Shown piece by piece: positions 46,801-58,917 of a stretch of DNA of 64,000 nt. Numbering within the stretch: position 1 is the stretch's first letter; every line of letters starts with the position of its first letter. Source of the stretch: Formicarius rufipectus. Its lineage: Eukaryota; Chordata; Aves; Passeriformes; Formicariidae. Position numbers and translations under genes: made by a program. The stretch is from NCBI GenBank assembly GCA_013399695.1, contig VXAU01000196.1, positions 62,001-126,000 of the forward strand, given 5' to 3'. The notes beneath the pieces are model-generated. The model was not told the DNA's origin. It did not search any database and worked only from the letters and a program-made list of their open reading frames with translations.

Positions 46801-47400
46801 TTATCTCCAGCAATCTGCTCTCTCCAACAGAAGATGCTTATTTGCAGAAGAGAAGATATTCTCCTCCTTGGAATGATGCCCAACTGGAGCCACTAAGGAC
46901 AAGAGGAACATCCTGAGCATGCATTAATTAGCTCATGGAATAGGTGACCAGTGTTGGAAAAGCAATACTTTGTGTCATATATGTTAACTAGTTAAGGATA
47001 AATTATTCATTTCTTCCCATCACACTTCTTATCCACTGGGCTAGAGCTGCCTTCCACTCAGGAGTACATATTCCACAGTAAAATATGCTCCATGTGAAAC
47101 TTTAGAATTAATTATTCCCAAATAACTTGTGTAGAGAAGCTCTAGGGTACAGCTCAGTTAATTTATTTTACACGTGCTTGCTGCCAAGTCAGAGGGTTTT
47201 ACAACTTCACAAGAAATCCTTTCCTTTGAGGAACTGTTTGGAGAAACTTTTTAAGTCCTGGTATCCTGCAATGAAGGAATAACTCCAGGTTGCAAGATAA
47301 GTAATCCTGATTGTAGCAGCCTGGTGCATAGGTTAAGAAGCAGAAAAGACCTGTTCATTTTGTGCTGCAGCTGAAACATTGAGAGAAATGCAAAAGGGAA
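40885..47400. other. Intergenic sequence
   Basis: AT-rich with no recognised gene. Weaker exon-like signals at about 44145-44264 (+) and a donor-like site at 45036 (-) were considered and not called. Confidence 0.6.
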
Positions 47401-47403
47401 AAA

Positions 47404-47443
47404 TTAAGGCTCAGCCCTTCCACCTGCTTAAGGCTCAGCCCTT
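47404..47443. repeat. Two-copy repeat, 24-bp period
   Basis: TTAAGGCTCAGCCCTT occurs perfectly at 47404-47419 and 47428-47443. Confidence 0.9.
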
Positions 47444-47880
47444 ATTTTTAGGTTATTTCTGATGCAGTGGTTTTGTCCTGCAAACTCTTTTATGTAGGGC
47501 TTTAACTAATGCTGAGTGACTGGTGTGCCAGTGAAGGTATCCAGTAGTTACTGAATATAAACCTGAGTGTTTGTGTCCTCCAAGTCTTTGCCTCAGTAAT
47601 ATCTTTAAATATACAATAGTCCCTGCCTCTTGGCTTGTTTTCTCCCAGGGAGGGTGACAGAACATTTTGTGTTCTCTTATCTTCAATAGCGATGAAACAG
47701 GAGGAGCTCCACAATGCGAAACCAAATCTACTGCTATTAATACAACATCCCAGCCCCAGAGAGGAGATCTGTTTATTTACCAAAGCTAGAGATGCCTCTC
47801 TCTGACCTTTCCAGAGCTTGTATGCTTTAGCTGGGAATAGGTTCCTCAGAACTGGGTGCTCTTTAAAAATATACAGCAAA

Positions 47881-47894
47881 ACACACACACACAC
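47881..47894. repeat. (AC)7 microsatellite
   Basis: Seven AC units followed by CCCC. Confidence 0.9.
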
Positions 47895-50479
47895 CCCCGA
47901 ACCGAGCCCAGGCTGCAGCCCAAACTGCATGACATGACACACAGCTTTGGATGGTTAGAATGAGTCTAACTAGGGCACAGTCCATATTCAGTTCTGATTC
48001 CCTTGCTAGAGCTCAGAGATCAGGCAGCTTTGCAAAGCCCACTCGCCTTCCTTGCTGCCACTCAGCGACACGTTCAGCTGATATAACCATACATGGGCCC
48101 ATTTTCTGTCTCAGGCCTAACAGCTCTCTGCAACCTAAGAAACCTGCCAGGATGGATCTTCTTTGCATAATCAGAAAGTGCTTCAAACTGTAAGGTATTT
48201 GCTAAAAAAAATCCCCAAAAATCCAAGCCAGAGATTGTCTTCTTGTGGAATTCTCCCCTGCTTTACCTGTGCTTTAAATCAGTGAAAATTGTCACACACA
48301 CAAACCAAACATTTTTGAACTATAGTTTTCACAGTTGGTTGTATTTAGTGACTGTCTGTACAACTTAAAATAGTATCTGCAAGAGTTAAATCTTGCATTA
48401 GCATTAGAGATTCAACCTGCTTTAACCTCACAGACTCAGGATCTATTTGGTTAAGCTGGTGCATCTCTGGTGCAGCAAGAGCCCCGAGTCCTCCCCAGCC
48501 CCCTTTGGTGGTCCTTGCTGGACAGTTTCACAGTTAACCTCCACACATTTACTTTCTCTGCTCTCCAGAAGCTGCTGCCCTGCACTACAGTTGGCAAAAA
48601 GACTGTGGGTTGGCTCCTCAGCCGTCTAGTTCTCCAGCTCAGAATATTCATTCAACACATCACTGATTTGAGTTCCTGCTCCATGACTGATATTTCGGTC
48701 CAAGCAGACTAACGACGAATTACAGAAGCAGACCTGGGAGTAGGAATGGGAATCCAGGGAAGGAACTGGCCTGACATGTCCTGTTCCAAAAGTAATAATC
48801 ACTTAACAATAGAGAGGAAAACAATAGTTATGCCATCTGCTTCTCCAGCAGAGTTATGACAGAATTAGCACAGCCCTAGCAAGACCCAGACTTATCAGGC
48901 AGCTGTCAGATAAGCTCTGAGCTTGCTTAACTGACCCTGCAGAGACCAAGGCTGGTGTTCTGCAGGCTCAGCCTGGGTCTAAGGCACTGCAGAGGGCTCC
49001 CTGCCCTGCTCTGCCTGCCCTGGGCCATCCCTCAGCCATGCTGGCTCAGTGCTCCTGCAGCTGAACTCCAAGAGCTGCTCACCTGAAAAGTCATGCAGGG
49101 AAAAAGCCAGGCAGCCCTGGCAGGGATCAGTGCCCAGTGCCAGCCAGCCAGCAGCACTGCTAACAGTGCCTGGGGGGCTCAGCATCGAGCCCAGCTGGGG
49201 GAAAAACAACTTCTTCTACCCTGGGTAACTTTCCAGTCCTTGTACCCATCCAGGGAGGGAGGATACAGGGCTGGAAAGCAGCAGCAAGATGGGAGGTGGG
49301 AGTACAAGTCCTCCTTTCGGCAAAAGTACCAGATATGGGGCAGCTTCAGGTGTTTGTTGAAGTGTGGATTGTGTAAAAGTCTTGGTTTAATTATCATTTT
49401 GCTGTCATTGTTTTCTAGGCTTTATGTACAAGGTTTGACAATGGAAATCACCTGTAGAATCAGGAATAAAAGGCAAGAGTCCAAAATAATTTTTTTTTCC
49501 TCTCTATAACCACTGGGCAAAATTATCTACAAATAAAATCTTCCAAATATTATTCTCAACCATACAGCAGCTTGGAAGGCCAAAAAACTGTCTTTCATTA
49601 CTCTAGAAATTACTTTACACTTTGGAAGGAACTGGTTTAGCAGTGATGCATCCCCTCATGCTCTGACCAACTTCACACTTCATTTTTTATCCCAATCTAA
49701 GTAACAGGCTTTGGGGACCTTGTCTGTATTCCTTCCTACTCAAGTCTGTTCCCATCTGCCTGATCCCCTCAGTGACTTTGTAATACTTCTTCTGTGTCAC
49801 CAGAGCTACTGCTGCCTCCCAGTCAAACTTCCCACACCAATCCCTCACACTGCATCCCCTGCTTTTGCATGTTCAGCTTCTGTATCGGCAAGTGCATGAA
49901 TAAGGGCTGGTTTGTAGGCACAGAATTTACTATGACCACTTTTGCAATTTAGGTTCAGGCAGAGAACTCTGTGCACGTGGCAAAGCTCTGTCTCCAGAGT
50001 GCAAAATTGTCAAAAAGCACCTGATCCCAAGAATTAGGGGAAAGTTTTGGGAGGAACCTGTGGGAAGGGGTCTCTCACCCTGCCTGATTCACAGCTGGGG
50101 TTTCTCCCTGGCAGTTGAGGCCGGTGATGTGAGAGGTTAGACAAGAGTGGGAACAGATTCCTGTGGGGCTTCACCAGCCAAATTCCTATCTAGGAAAAGG
50201 TTGCTACAGCAACTCTGAGCCTTCTGAGATACAGAAATTATTGTAATGGCTGCTGAAATGCCTCCCCACTGCTCTGAGACAGGATAAGGGAAATCTTTGC
50301 CTTTGACACAGAATGGTTACCCACTGCCACACTTCACACAAGCCCCGGGTTTCCCGAACTTTCCCAGGAGCTGGTGGCCACCTTTCCCTTTCCAAGATGC
50401 AGTTCCTCACCTACTTGTAATGCAAACATAGAAATAACAAACCTAAACATCACACAACAATGACTTCAGCCCCAACACC

Positions 50480-50502
50480 TTTTTTTTTTTTTCTTTTTTT
50501 TT
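50480..50502. repeat. Poly-T tract
   Basis: T13, one C, then T9; low complexity. Confidence 0.9.
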
Positions 50503-53246
50503 CACATGGAGACTAAGAGAAAAAACAAATCAGATGGCAGAAGTTAATATTCTGCTGAGTGGGCTGAAGGGAATACAGAAACCTGTCCAAAGCCAAAAGA
50601 TGTATTTTCCAGACTAGAGTTTGTGGTTTTCTAAAAACCCATAGCTAGGAAAAAAACATAAACAAAGCAAACCAGGACAAAAGCCCTCAGAGCTCCTCAG
50701 GGACTGTCAGCAGGGTTTTGGCTGCCCCAGCCTGTGCCTGTTCTCCCCTGGCATGTGGCCCGTTCACAGGTCGTTCAGTCCACTGGACTGTGTAATAAAT
50801 ACCAGACACAGCTGATGCTTCAGACAGAACAGGCACACTTGTGACTGAAACAGGTCCTGCATCTAGACTGGGGTGGCCTGAGGACAATTGTGGCAGAGAA
50901 ACAGCCAGTGGTGCACACTTTAAGTGGAAAAACATGATCAAAAGTGCTCCCATTTCCCTTCTTTTCACTCTTCAACAACCCAGTTTGGTCTGGAAGCCAA
51001 AGCTGAAAACAGCAGAATCAGTGATGTGAAGTAGTACCTGTGCTTACCTGGAATAACTGGATGACATTTAAAATTATTTCTTTAAAAATAGGAGTCTTTT
51101 AAACAGATGCTCAATTTAAATGTGCTGCGGCATTTTGTCCACAAAAAGAAAATAAAATAAAAAGGACCCCATTTCTTTGGGAGTAAACTCAGTCAAACTG
51201 ATGCAGTTCCCTCCTGGCCCACCATGCCTAAAACATCCTTTGGGCTTTGTTCAATTCCGAACGTTGCACTAATCCAGCCTCTGCAGTTGTTGAATGCTGA
51301 AATGTTTGGTGTCAACACACGGCATTTCAGAGTTTTTGACACGAGCTTGGTGTCATTAACAGAGTATTTCATTGCTTTTGCCAGGTCTGTGAGCTTTGGG
51401 ATTAGCACTGAAAAGCTTGAGAACAAACTCTGCTTTCACTATAACAAAATATCTTGCTCAGGTCAGAGGAAAGGTTTTTTTTTAACTTCTCTCAGTTTAG
51501 TGTCTACTGTGAAAATGATTCTCAGAGATCAAGAAAAGCATATAATGTTTAAAAGAAAACATTTGTTAACTAAGGATTTCCTGGATATTTCTGCTTTCTT
51601 ATTTATACTACGTCCTGGACCTTGTGAAATCACTGTTTAACTTTCAGTATTATTTATGGAAGCAAGCCTGTTGCTGTTTCCAGATCCTACAGAGAACTTT
51701 CAGTTTGCAGTTTCAGTACCAGGTGCACAGTCCTGGTTTAAATTAATCAACTAAAAAAGCAACATACAGGAAGCACTTAACCCTCTCCCACCCTGGCTGT
51801 ATCTCCACAGGTAGGAGCTTTTTCTACCTCTAAGCACTCTCATTAGAGTCAGGTTTCTGGGTCCTAAAAGCTCCTCTTCTTATGACAATTTAGAATTTGG
51901 GAGTGCATCAGAGGTGCATATTAATTTTGGGGCGTTTCTGTTGTGCACAGAGAGAGATTTGGAAGTCCTACCCCCTCGGTTATAGATCTAAAATGCCTAA
52001 GCATGGAAATAGATTGTAGGAAATGCACAGTTTTTATGAGGTTTTGCATGCTGCCACTATTGATCAAAAGCCTTCAATCCACAACAGAAAGAGACAGACA
52101 AGGAGGAATAATTGAGCACTTTGGATCTGTGCTAAATTGTAATTAACCTCTGTGCTGCCACTGTGAGTGCTCTGACTTACAACCACGGGGGGAAGATCAG
52201 CTACAAGTGGAACCCTCCTCAGCACAGAGGCCCTGCCTTTGTGTGCCACCGTTCACAGCTGCAAAAACCAAGTGCAAAATAGTTTGGGAACATTAGCAAA
52301 TCAAAAATCGACATTTTACATTCATTTGCATGAGTAAAAATGACCTGCTTGTGGGAAGCTCACATGGCTGCTGTCTAAGCAAGGCTGGGAATGGTTGCAC
52401 AATGAGGAGGAAAGGATGAGAGAGAGGAATAATAAGGAACCAATTTAAAACTGCTCAGGTGCTCCCTTACCTTCCAGCCTGGTTGGCACCTGTATCTTTA
52501 CATCACATCACAGAAGACACACGGGATCATTGCTCAGGCTTCAACATCACACCAGCACCAGGTAAACCTGCTCAGGAGCTGCCTGGGATGACACAAAGAT
52601 CACAGTCTGATGATGGCAGAAGGATGGGATATCTCTGTTTCCCAATGTTTTTTTAAGACCTGGGGAAATGCATCCCAGAGTCTTTATTTAAAAGAGAAAG
52701 TGTTAATGCTGCAAAGTCAGGCATGCACTGAAATTGGAGAATTTCAGCATCAGAAGAAGCAGCCAGAAATCATGGAATGAGAGATTCCTTTAGGGTATAC
52801 ACATGGGAAGGCAACCTTTCTTCTGGCATTTTCCAGCTTCAGTGTACTTGCAAATTATGCACATCTTGGCAAAGATTTTGTATCTGTAAAATATATATAA
52901 TATAAATAGAACTGAATTAATCTCTGATACATTTTTGCCTCATAAATACAGTTTCCTGTTTCTGTGCTGGAATCTACAGCATTAACATATTCACATGCCA
53001 GTTGCTGGGTTTATTCTTGATAATCCAAAGCCTGGACTTGCTCAGCCTCTCCAAATTTCAGTCTTATCTGGCATTTTTTCTAAGTCACCCAGATAAATTA
53101 TCTGAATGTCCCAAGGTAAAGTGATTCTCTTGTCCAGGGGCTCTGGAGAGCTCAAATTATTTTTTCTTCATCTGACACACAATCATGAGCTCAAGTGCTA
53201 AACTGATGAACAGAACTTTTTTTTTTCTTTTCCACTGATATAATTA

Positions 53247-53306
53247 AAAAAACAAACAAACAAACAAAAACAACAAAAAACCCCCACCAAAACAAAACAA
53301 AAAAAT
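53247..53306. repeat. A-rich (CAAA)n tract
   Basis: Same type as the tract at 38687-38850: (CAAA) units, A runs, a C5 interruption and (CAAAA) units. Confidence 0.9.
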
Positions 53307-56300
53307 GTAATGTTGTACCCAGAATTTCTGAATAAAAGGAGTAGTTTTAAAAACACTGTGTTAGCAAGAGTGTGGCAAATTTATTTGTGTGCAACAAGCC
53401 ATATAAAGAAAGACCAAACAGTGAATCTGAAAGCAATCTTCCTGTAGAATTAGAAAACTGTGAGAAAGGCTGGAGAAGGAGACCCACTAATTCATCTTCT
53501 TGCAAATCATATAAGAACATGACACATTCATTTGCACTTGAACAGATTATCTTGTTCTCCAGAAGAAAGAAAAAAAGTTTCCTCTAAATGTTTTCTCATT
53601 ACTTAAATAAATGAGTTAACCAATTATAAAAGAAAAAAACAGCTTGTGTAACTTTTACTGCACTCAAATTTTGAACTATACACGTGGCTTGTTTTCATTC
53701 ATGTCCTCTTTCTGTGACAGAAACGTTCTGCAAAAGCAGTGAAAGTGCTTTTTGTAGCTCCCTTTCAGTGGAAGTTACACAAACACTTTGGTGTGATTTA
53801 ATTCAGGGAAAACTGAGAGCCCTCTTTGACCCGAGGGCTGAGCACAGAGCCCTCAGTTCTCCACCTGCACATCCCATTCCACAGCCGCCTTCCCTCTTTC
53901 CTGCCCAGCTCCACTGGCAGGGAATAAAAAGGCAGGCACAGCAGGAAGCACCCTCTGACATACTCAGAGAACTGGTGTGTCCACTGCAAACATATTTCCA
54001 ACATGCCAAGAACACAGACCACGCCCGGATCAGGAAGCCCTGACAGTCCCCAGTGAGAGGTTACTGGAAGATAACTATGTCCCTTTGCTGTTTGTGACAC
54101 AAATATCACTTCCTTATGACAATATGCATTTCTTAATCTGCAAAGGTCAATGGATTGCTCTTTAGTCCCTTCCAAATGCCTGTGCAATGAACTTTGTCAT
54201 TTTTAATACACATTTCTCAGTCAAGAACTGGTGGTACAGGTTTGAGGCTCAGAATGCCTCTGCACCTGCAAACACCTGTCACTGCCCTGTATGTCCAGCA
54301 CTCCCCACACAGCTTCAGAGCTACCAGGCCTAGGCAGAGACTCCCCTGCAGAGTCCACTCTCCATTTGCACAAGCTAAGCAATAAAGAGTTCAATTCTTC
54401 TTCTTTTTTTTTTAATCTACTTGCAATATAAATGATTAGGCAAAGTGTTGAATGTGAAACAGAAACAGATGTAAGAAAACTGAGCTGTATCATCACCTGC
54501 AGTGTGACTGTGGTTAAGAACAGTTTGGACGAGCAACTCATTCGGCACTAAAACACTTTAAAAAAAAAAAGAAGTGGAAATATTGGAGGCCAACAGCTTG
54601 TCAAAAGTGCATAAATGCACAGAGAGTGAATGAGCACAGCCCTAATCCTGGGAGCTGGACCCCACAGCTGCTGCCTCCCCTTTTCACCCACGTGGTGCTC
54701 CACTGGAAGCAGGAGTGTTTGTGTGGATCCCCCGAGCCTCCAGCTTTGGGGAGAAATCCTGACCCAGTGGGGATGGTTTGAATAGCACCAGAAATCTCCC
54801 TGCAGACCCAGGCCAGTGGGGTTTAACTTAGCAGGTAGTGGAATGCACAAGCACAGCACAGAGACAAGACTGGGGAATTAGGCTGCTGGCAAGCAGCAGC
54901 TGAGAGCTGATTGAACACAACAGATTGGGCTTTCAGACTGGACAGATAGGCAGCAGCTATTTAAATGGAGCATTAACAGTTTTGCTCTTAATTATTTCCC
55001 AACCTTCCAGCTAATGCAAACTCAGTATGACATGTATTTTGGCCTCAATTAATCACTTGCTGTTTCTGTGTGAATCCAGTGCAAAGAAAGCTGGGTGGTT
55101 TGTTGAGAATTCCTGCCTCTTTAAAATCATCCTCTGAAGTGCTTGGCTTCTTTCTGCAAACAGCTGTCATGGCAGTAACTGAATCTATGCCTCACAAAAA
55201 CGTTCACTTTCTCCATTTCAAGTGGAATTTCTCTCTGAAATGACACTGCCCTGCAAGACAACAAATGGTCACCACTGTGCCCAGTGGCAGGTGGGAGGGA
55301 TGGAACTGCACAGCTAAATGTGGAAACTCGATGCCTTCAGAAAAGGCAGATTCCTGTCTTGCCTGTCTTGTCTCTTACTTTTTGGTCTGGAAGGATCTGA
55401 CATTGTGGCATTTCTATGCCTGGGACAGCTTCTTCTAGAATTTTCTAAAAGTATATTACTAGGAAGTTTTATCTCAGACACTTGCATAGTTTGTCATATG
55501 AAAGCCACAACAGCTGGTTTACACCTCAAAGAATAAACTATTACTAATAAAAATGTCAGATCTCTCCTAAACATCTCTGAAATAAGAGAATGACCTTCCA
55601 AAACATGTTTCAACAGACTGCTTTAATACAGCTACTTCCAAAAGAGCTTTGTTTCTGTATCTGTTTTTTCTGTACATCCTTCTGGATACTCAGCCTGTGT
55701 AAAATACCTGGGATCTCTCATCAGTACTAATCCAACATGGATCCAGACACACTTGTGACAGATGGGACAGAATGTACTGTATGACATTTATTCATCTTGT
55801 GAGGGGACAGACATATAAAGATTATGGCAGCATAAAGTAAAAGAGGTTCATGTAGACAACACATGATCCAGCATAAAGAACTGCTGGCTGGCACAAAGCC
55901 AACCCATCCAAAAATCTGACACATATTTTTACTGTCACAGTGATTTTATAGCCTGAAATTTTTATATTCTCTTCATAATAAAACCCCAAACTCTTCAATG
56001 TCTCCTTTTTTATTTCATCACACTTAGGAAAGGAAGAATGTCCTCTCCCGAAATTGAAGTGAGAACTAATTTAACTGAGACTCTTTCCTAATCAGAATAA
56101 TTGAATTGACTCTTCTTTGAGCCAAAGCAGCAAAAAAATAAACTACTGGAACTGCTTTGGTGTACTAAGGCCTTCAGGCCTCTTGTTTGGATGATTCAGA
56201 AGGAATCAAAATGTACAGAAATAGAAACAAACCCCAACCTCGTGTGTGTCAGCCAGGACCAAACAAAAGGATTAATTGGAAAGTTTTGGTTTCCAATGGC

Positions 56301-56880
56301 GACCACAGTTTTTCAAGCAAAACTTGTTAATGTATAAAACATTAAGGATTTAATAAAAAAAAGTTGCACATCAAGTTTAGTAACAGTTGAGATAAGCTGC
56401 ACACATCCCATGCACACGGACAGAAATCCCTTTCCCACCAGCCAAGATGTCTGTACAGAAAGAAACATGGAAGCAACAGAAGTTGTTCATGGTTCTGGCA
56501 CATCATATTCACCAGAAAATGGCTTTAAAAGGCCCAATTCCAGTATTTTGAGGCCTTAACAGATGTCATGATGTAGAACCAACTGGTCTCAACATACAAG
56601 GATTGAATGCTCCAAGTTTCCTTAGGGATGATGAGCATCCCCAGGCTTCAAAGAAATACCTGCCAGATTCCCACAGCTCAGTGATGGCACATTTAAAAAA
56701 AAAAAAAAAGTGATCAGTTTAATCAGGGAGATGCTCCAGCACTGCAGAGCAGCAGGGAGTTCTGCACAGCAAATATGAATTAGCAAATCCACTTCTCCCT
56801 TCCTGCAGTTGTCATAAACAGGTGCTATGTGGATCCAGACCAGAAACAACCCCGGCCTCTACCATTCTCAAGAGTTTCAC
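53307..56880. other. Intergenic sequence
   Basis: No gene or named repeat recognised. Confidence 0.6.
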
Positions 56881-56912
56881 TCCTCTTTCTTCTTAGTCCT
56901 CTTTCTTCTTAG
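56879..56912. repeat. Short tandem repeat, 16-bp unit
   Basis: Two adjacent copies of TCCTCTTTCTTCTTAG. Confidence 0.85.
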
Positions 56913-56950
56913 TCTTCTCTGTGACATTTGAAATGAGGAAACTCTTGTAG
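56893..56950 (-). other. Possible terminal-exon-like stretch (minus strand)
   Basis: After an acceptor-like gattaccttgcag the minus strand reads one base, then YKSFLISNVTEKTKKKED and TAA. The ending KKED would fit a KKXX endoplasmic-reticulum retrieval motif. It lies on the 16-bp tandem repeat, I found no partner exon between here and 64000, and I recognise no protein. Chance is likely. Confidence 0.15.
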
Positions 56951-58659
56951 CTGCAAGGTAATCAAGTTCACATTTGGAAATGGTACATGAACTCCACATG
57001 CTGCCCTGAGGCTCAGGCCTGAGGGAATTTCAGCTGTGCAGAGATGGAATATGCAAAGACAGGGATCCAAGGTGGTTTAACCCAGCAGGCACTGAACACC
57101 ACACAGCCCCTCACTCACACACTACACCAGCTCCTGGGAAGAAAATTAACTCTGTCTCAGCCAAAGCCAGGACAGGGGAACATGGTGACATTGCTAACTG
57201 TGAGAAGAGATGGGAATTACCGGACTGGAGGGGCAGAGGTGATGTAAAATGGTATGATTTGGAACAACAGTGCTCCTCAGTCCCTTTGCTCGGGTATGAA
57301 GAGCTCCACAAGTGCTGCCAGCAGCTCCCTAGGTGAAGGCAGCAGCACCCAGGGCAGCAACTGTAGAGCAGCAACACTACTGCCTGTATGCTCTCAGTGC
57401 TGCAGAATTCCTGGCTGCCACACCTAAATTATTCCTGGAGTACCTGCTGCTCCTCCTCCCCCTCCTGCCTGGCTCATTGGAGCTACCACGGAGCCCTCAT
57501 TTTGCAGCAAGTCCCAACAAGTAGAGCAAACAGTCCCCAGCGTTCCTGGCACAGCAGAGCACACTGAGCAAGAATTGTCTTTTAGCAGTTGCTATCCAAA
57601 AGTGACAGAATATATTTTCCAGTGAGGAATTCTGGATAAAAGCTATGGACTCCAGATGGGCACTTTGCAGTGTACCTTCCATTTCAGTTGTAGGTGTGAA
57701 ATGGGTTCTTGAATTTGCAGTCAGAACAAGGTGGGACAGTGTCTGAAACTGCTTTTGCTTTCTGTTTGCAGACACTGGAAAATAAAATCTGTTTTCTCCC
57801 CAGTGGAGTGAATTTTAACCCAAGCTCCATTTCTCTACTCCAATGAAGACAACATTATACAAATGTGTCCAAAAAGTACAATTTGGTACTGCACGTTTTT
57901 CACATTTCTCGTGCTGTAAACAAGAAAATTAGATTATTTCATTTTCCATTTTATTTTTCTCTTATAGCTCATATTTATCTCTTTGCCTGCCTATCACTAT
58001 ACTGTCTTTGAATTTTCTTACTAAATGTCATTGTTTTATTATAAAAATAGGGCCCACATGGGCCAATGTTAGAGCTAGAACTGTAATTTTTTTAACATTC
58101 TAATCCACTGTTCTTTAACAAACAAGTGAGAATCTTCATCTACCATGCACTTGGATTTTAAACATTGCTTTGCCCAGTTCAAAGATCCTGTATTATGTCT
58201 CCAGCTGGCTTTTTCTTAGAGCTATAAAGCTGGAGCACAAAAGTGTTCTGAAATGTCCCAACTGAATTTCAAATGAACATCAGAAATAGGCAAGGATATA
58301 CATGATACATGCAGAATATGTGTCTAGGGAAATCTCAGAAGATCTAGTTTCCACTAGTTGGTTATACATAAATTATTTAGGCAGTAAGCCTGTTGATTAG
58401 CTGGAAGCAAAGATGTCTATTTTAGGTGTATTTATGGTCAGGATTAACTCATGAAACTGGATGGCTTTGTCCATGAAACAGCTAAAATCATTTCAGCAAC
58501 CTCATTCAAAAATTAGATAGACTCTTTTTTTATCCCTTTCTAATTTTTCTAAAAGATTTTTTTTTCATTTTCCCTTAACAAATAGGACAGGATATTTGAA
58601 AATCATGTACTAAATGTCTTACAAAACTACACCAGAAACTATTTAGGGTGACTGGAGAA
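56951..58659. other. Intergenic sequence
   Basis: AT-rich, with nothing recognised. Confidence 0.6.
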
Positions 58660-58880
58660 GAAAGAGGACTGGGAGCCAGGAGACCATTTCTATTTCTAGT
58701 TCTGCCACAGACTGTGAGTGTGACTTTGAACCTCAGCTCCTGCTCTTGTGAAATGGGAATGATCATCCTGTTCTCTCAGGGATGTTCTATAATATCATTT
58801 TCATTAAGTTCATGAAATGCTCCAGAGCACTGATTAGAAGCTGCAAATGCAAATAATTAGCCAAGTACCAGTAACCACAG
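58660..58880 (+). mobile_element. MIR-family SINE (ancient amniote copy)
   Basis: The order of motifs follows MIR: ggactgggagccaggagacc, ttctagttctgccacagact, gtgtgacttt, cctcagctcc, gtgaaatgggaatgat, ctctcagggatgttct, attaagttcatgaaatgctc then cagagcactg. These match the tRNA-derived head, CORE and tail of MIR (recalled consensus). The following AT-rich trinucleotide tract may belong to the tail. It is heavily diverged and inactive. Confidence 0.75.
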
Positions 58881-58890
58881 TATCAGCACT

Positions 58891-58917
58891 ATTATTATTA
58901 CTGTTAATAATAATAAT
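58891..58917. repeat. (ATT)n/(TAA)n inverted repeat
   Basis: ATTATTATTA (58891-58900), loop CTGT, then TAATAATAATAAT (58905-58917). The 10-bp arms are perfectly complementary. Confidence 0.9.

Larger units (their letters stand above)
47444..53244. other. Intergenic sequence
   Basis: Holds a CA microsatellite (47881-47894) and T-rich runs (50480-50502). The longest ORF here (51224-51640, +, 138 codons) matches no family I know. Confidence 0.6.
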
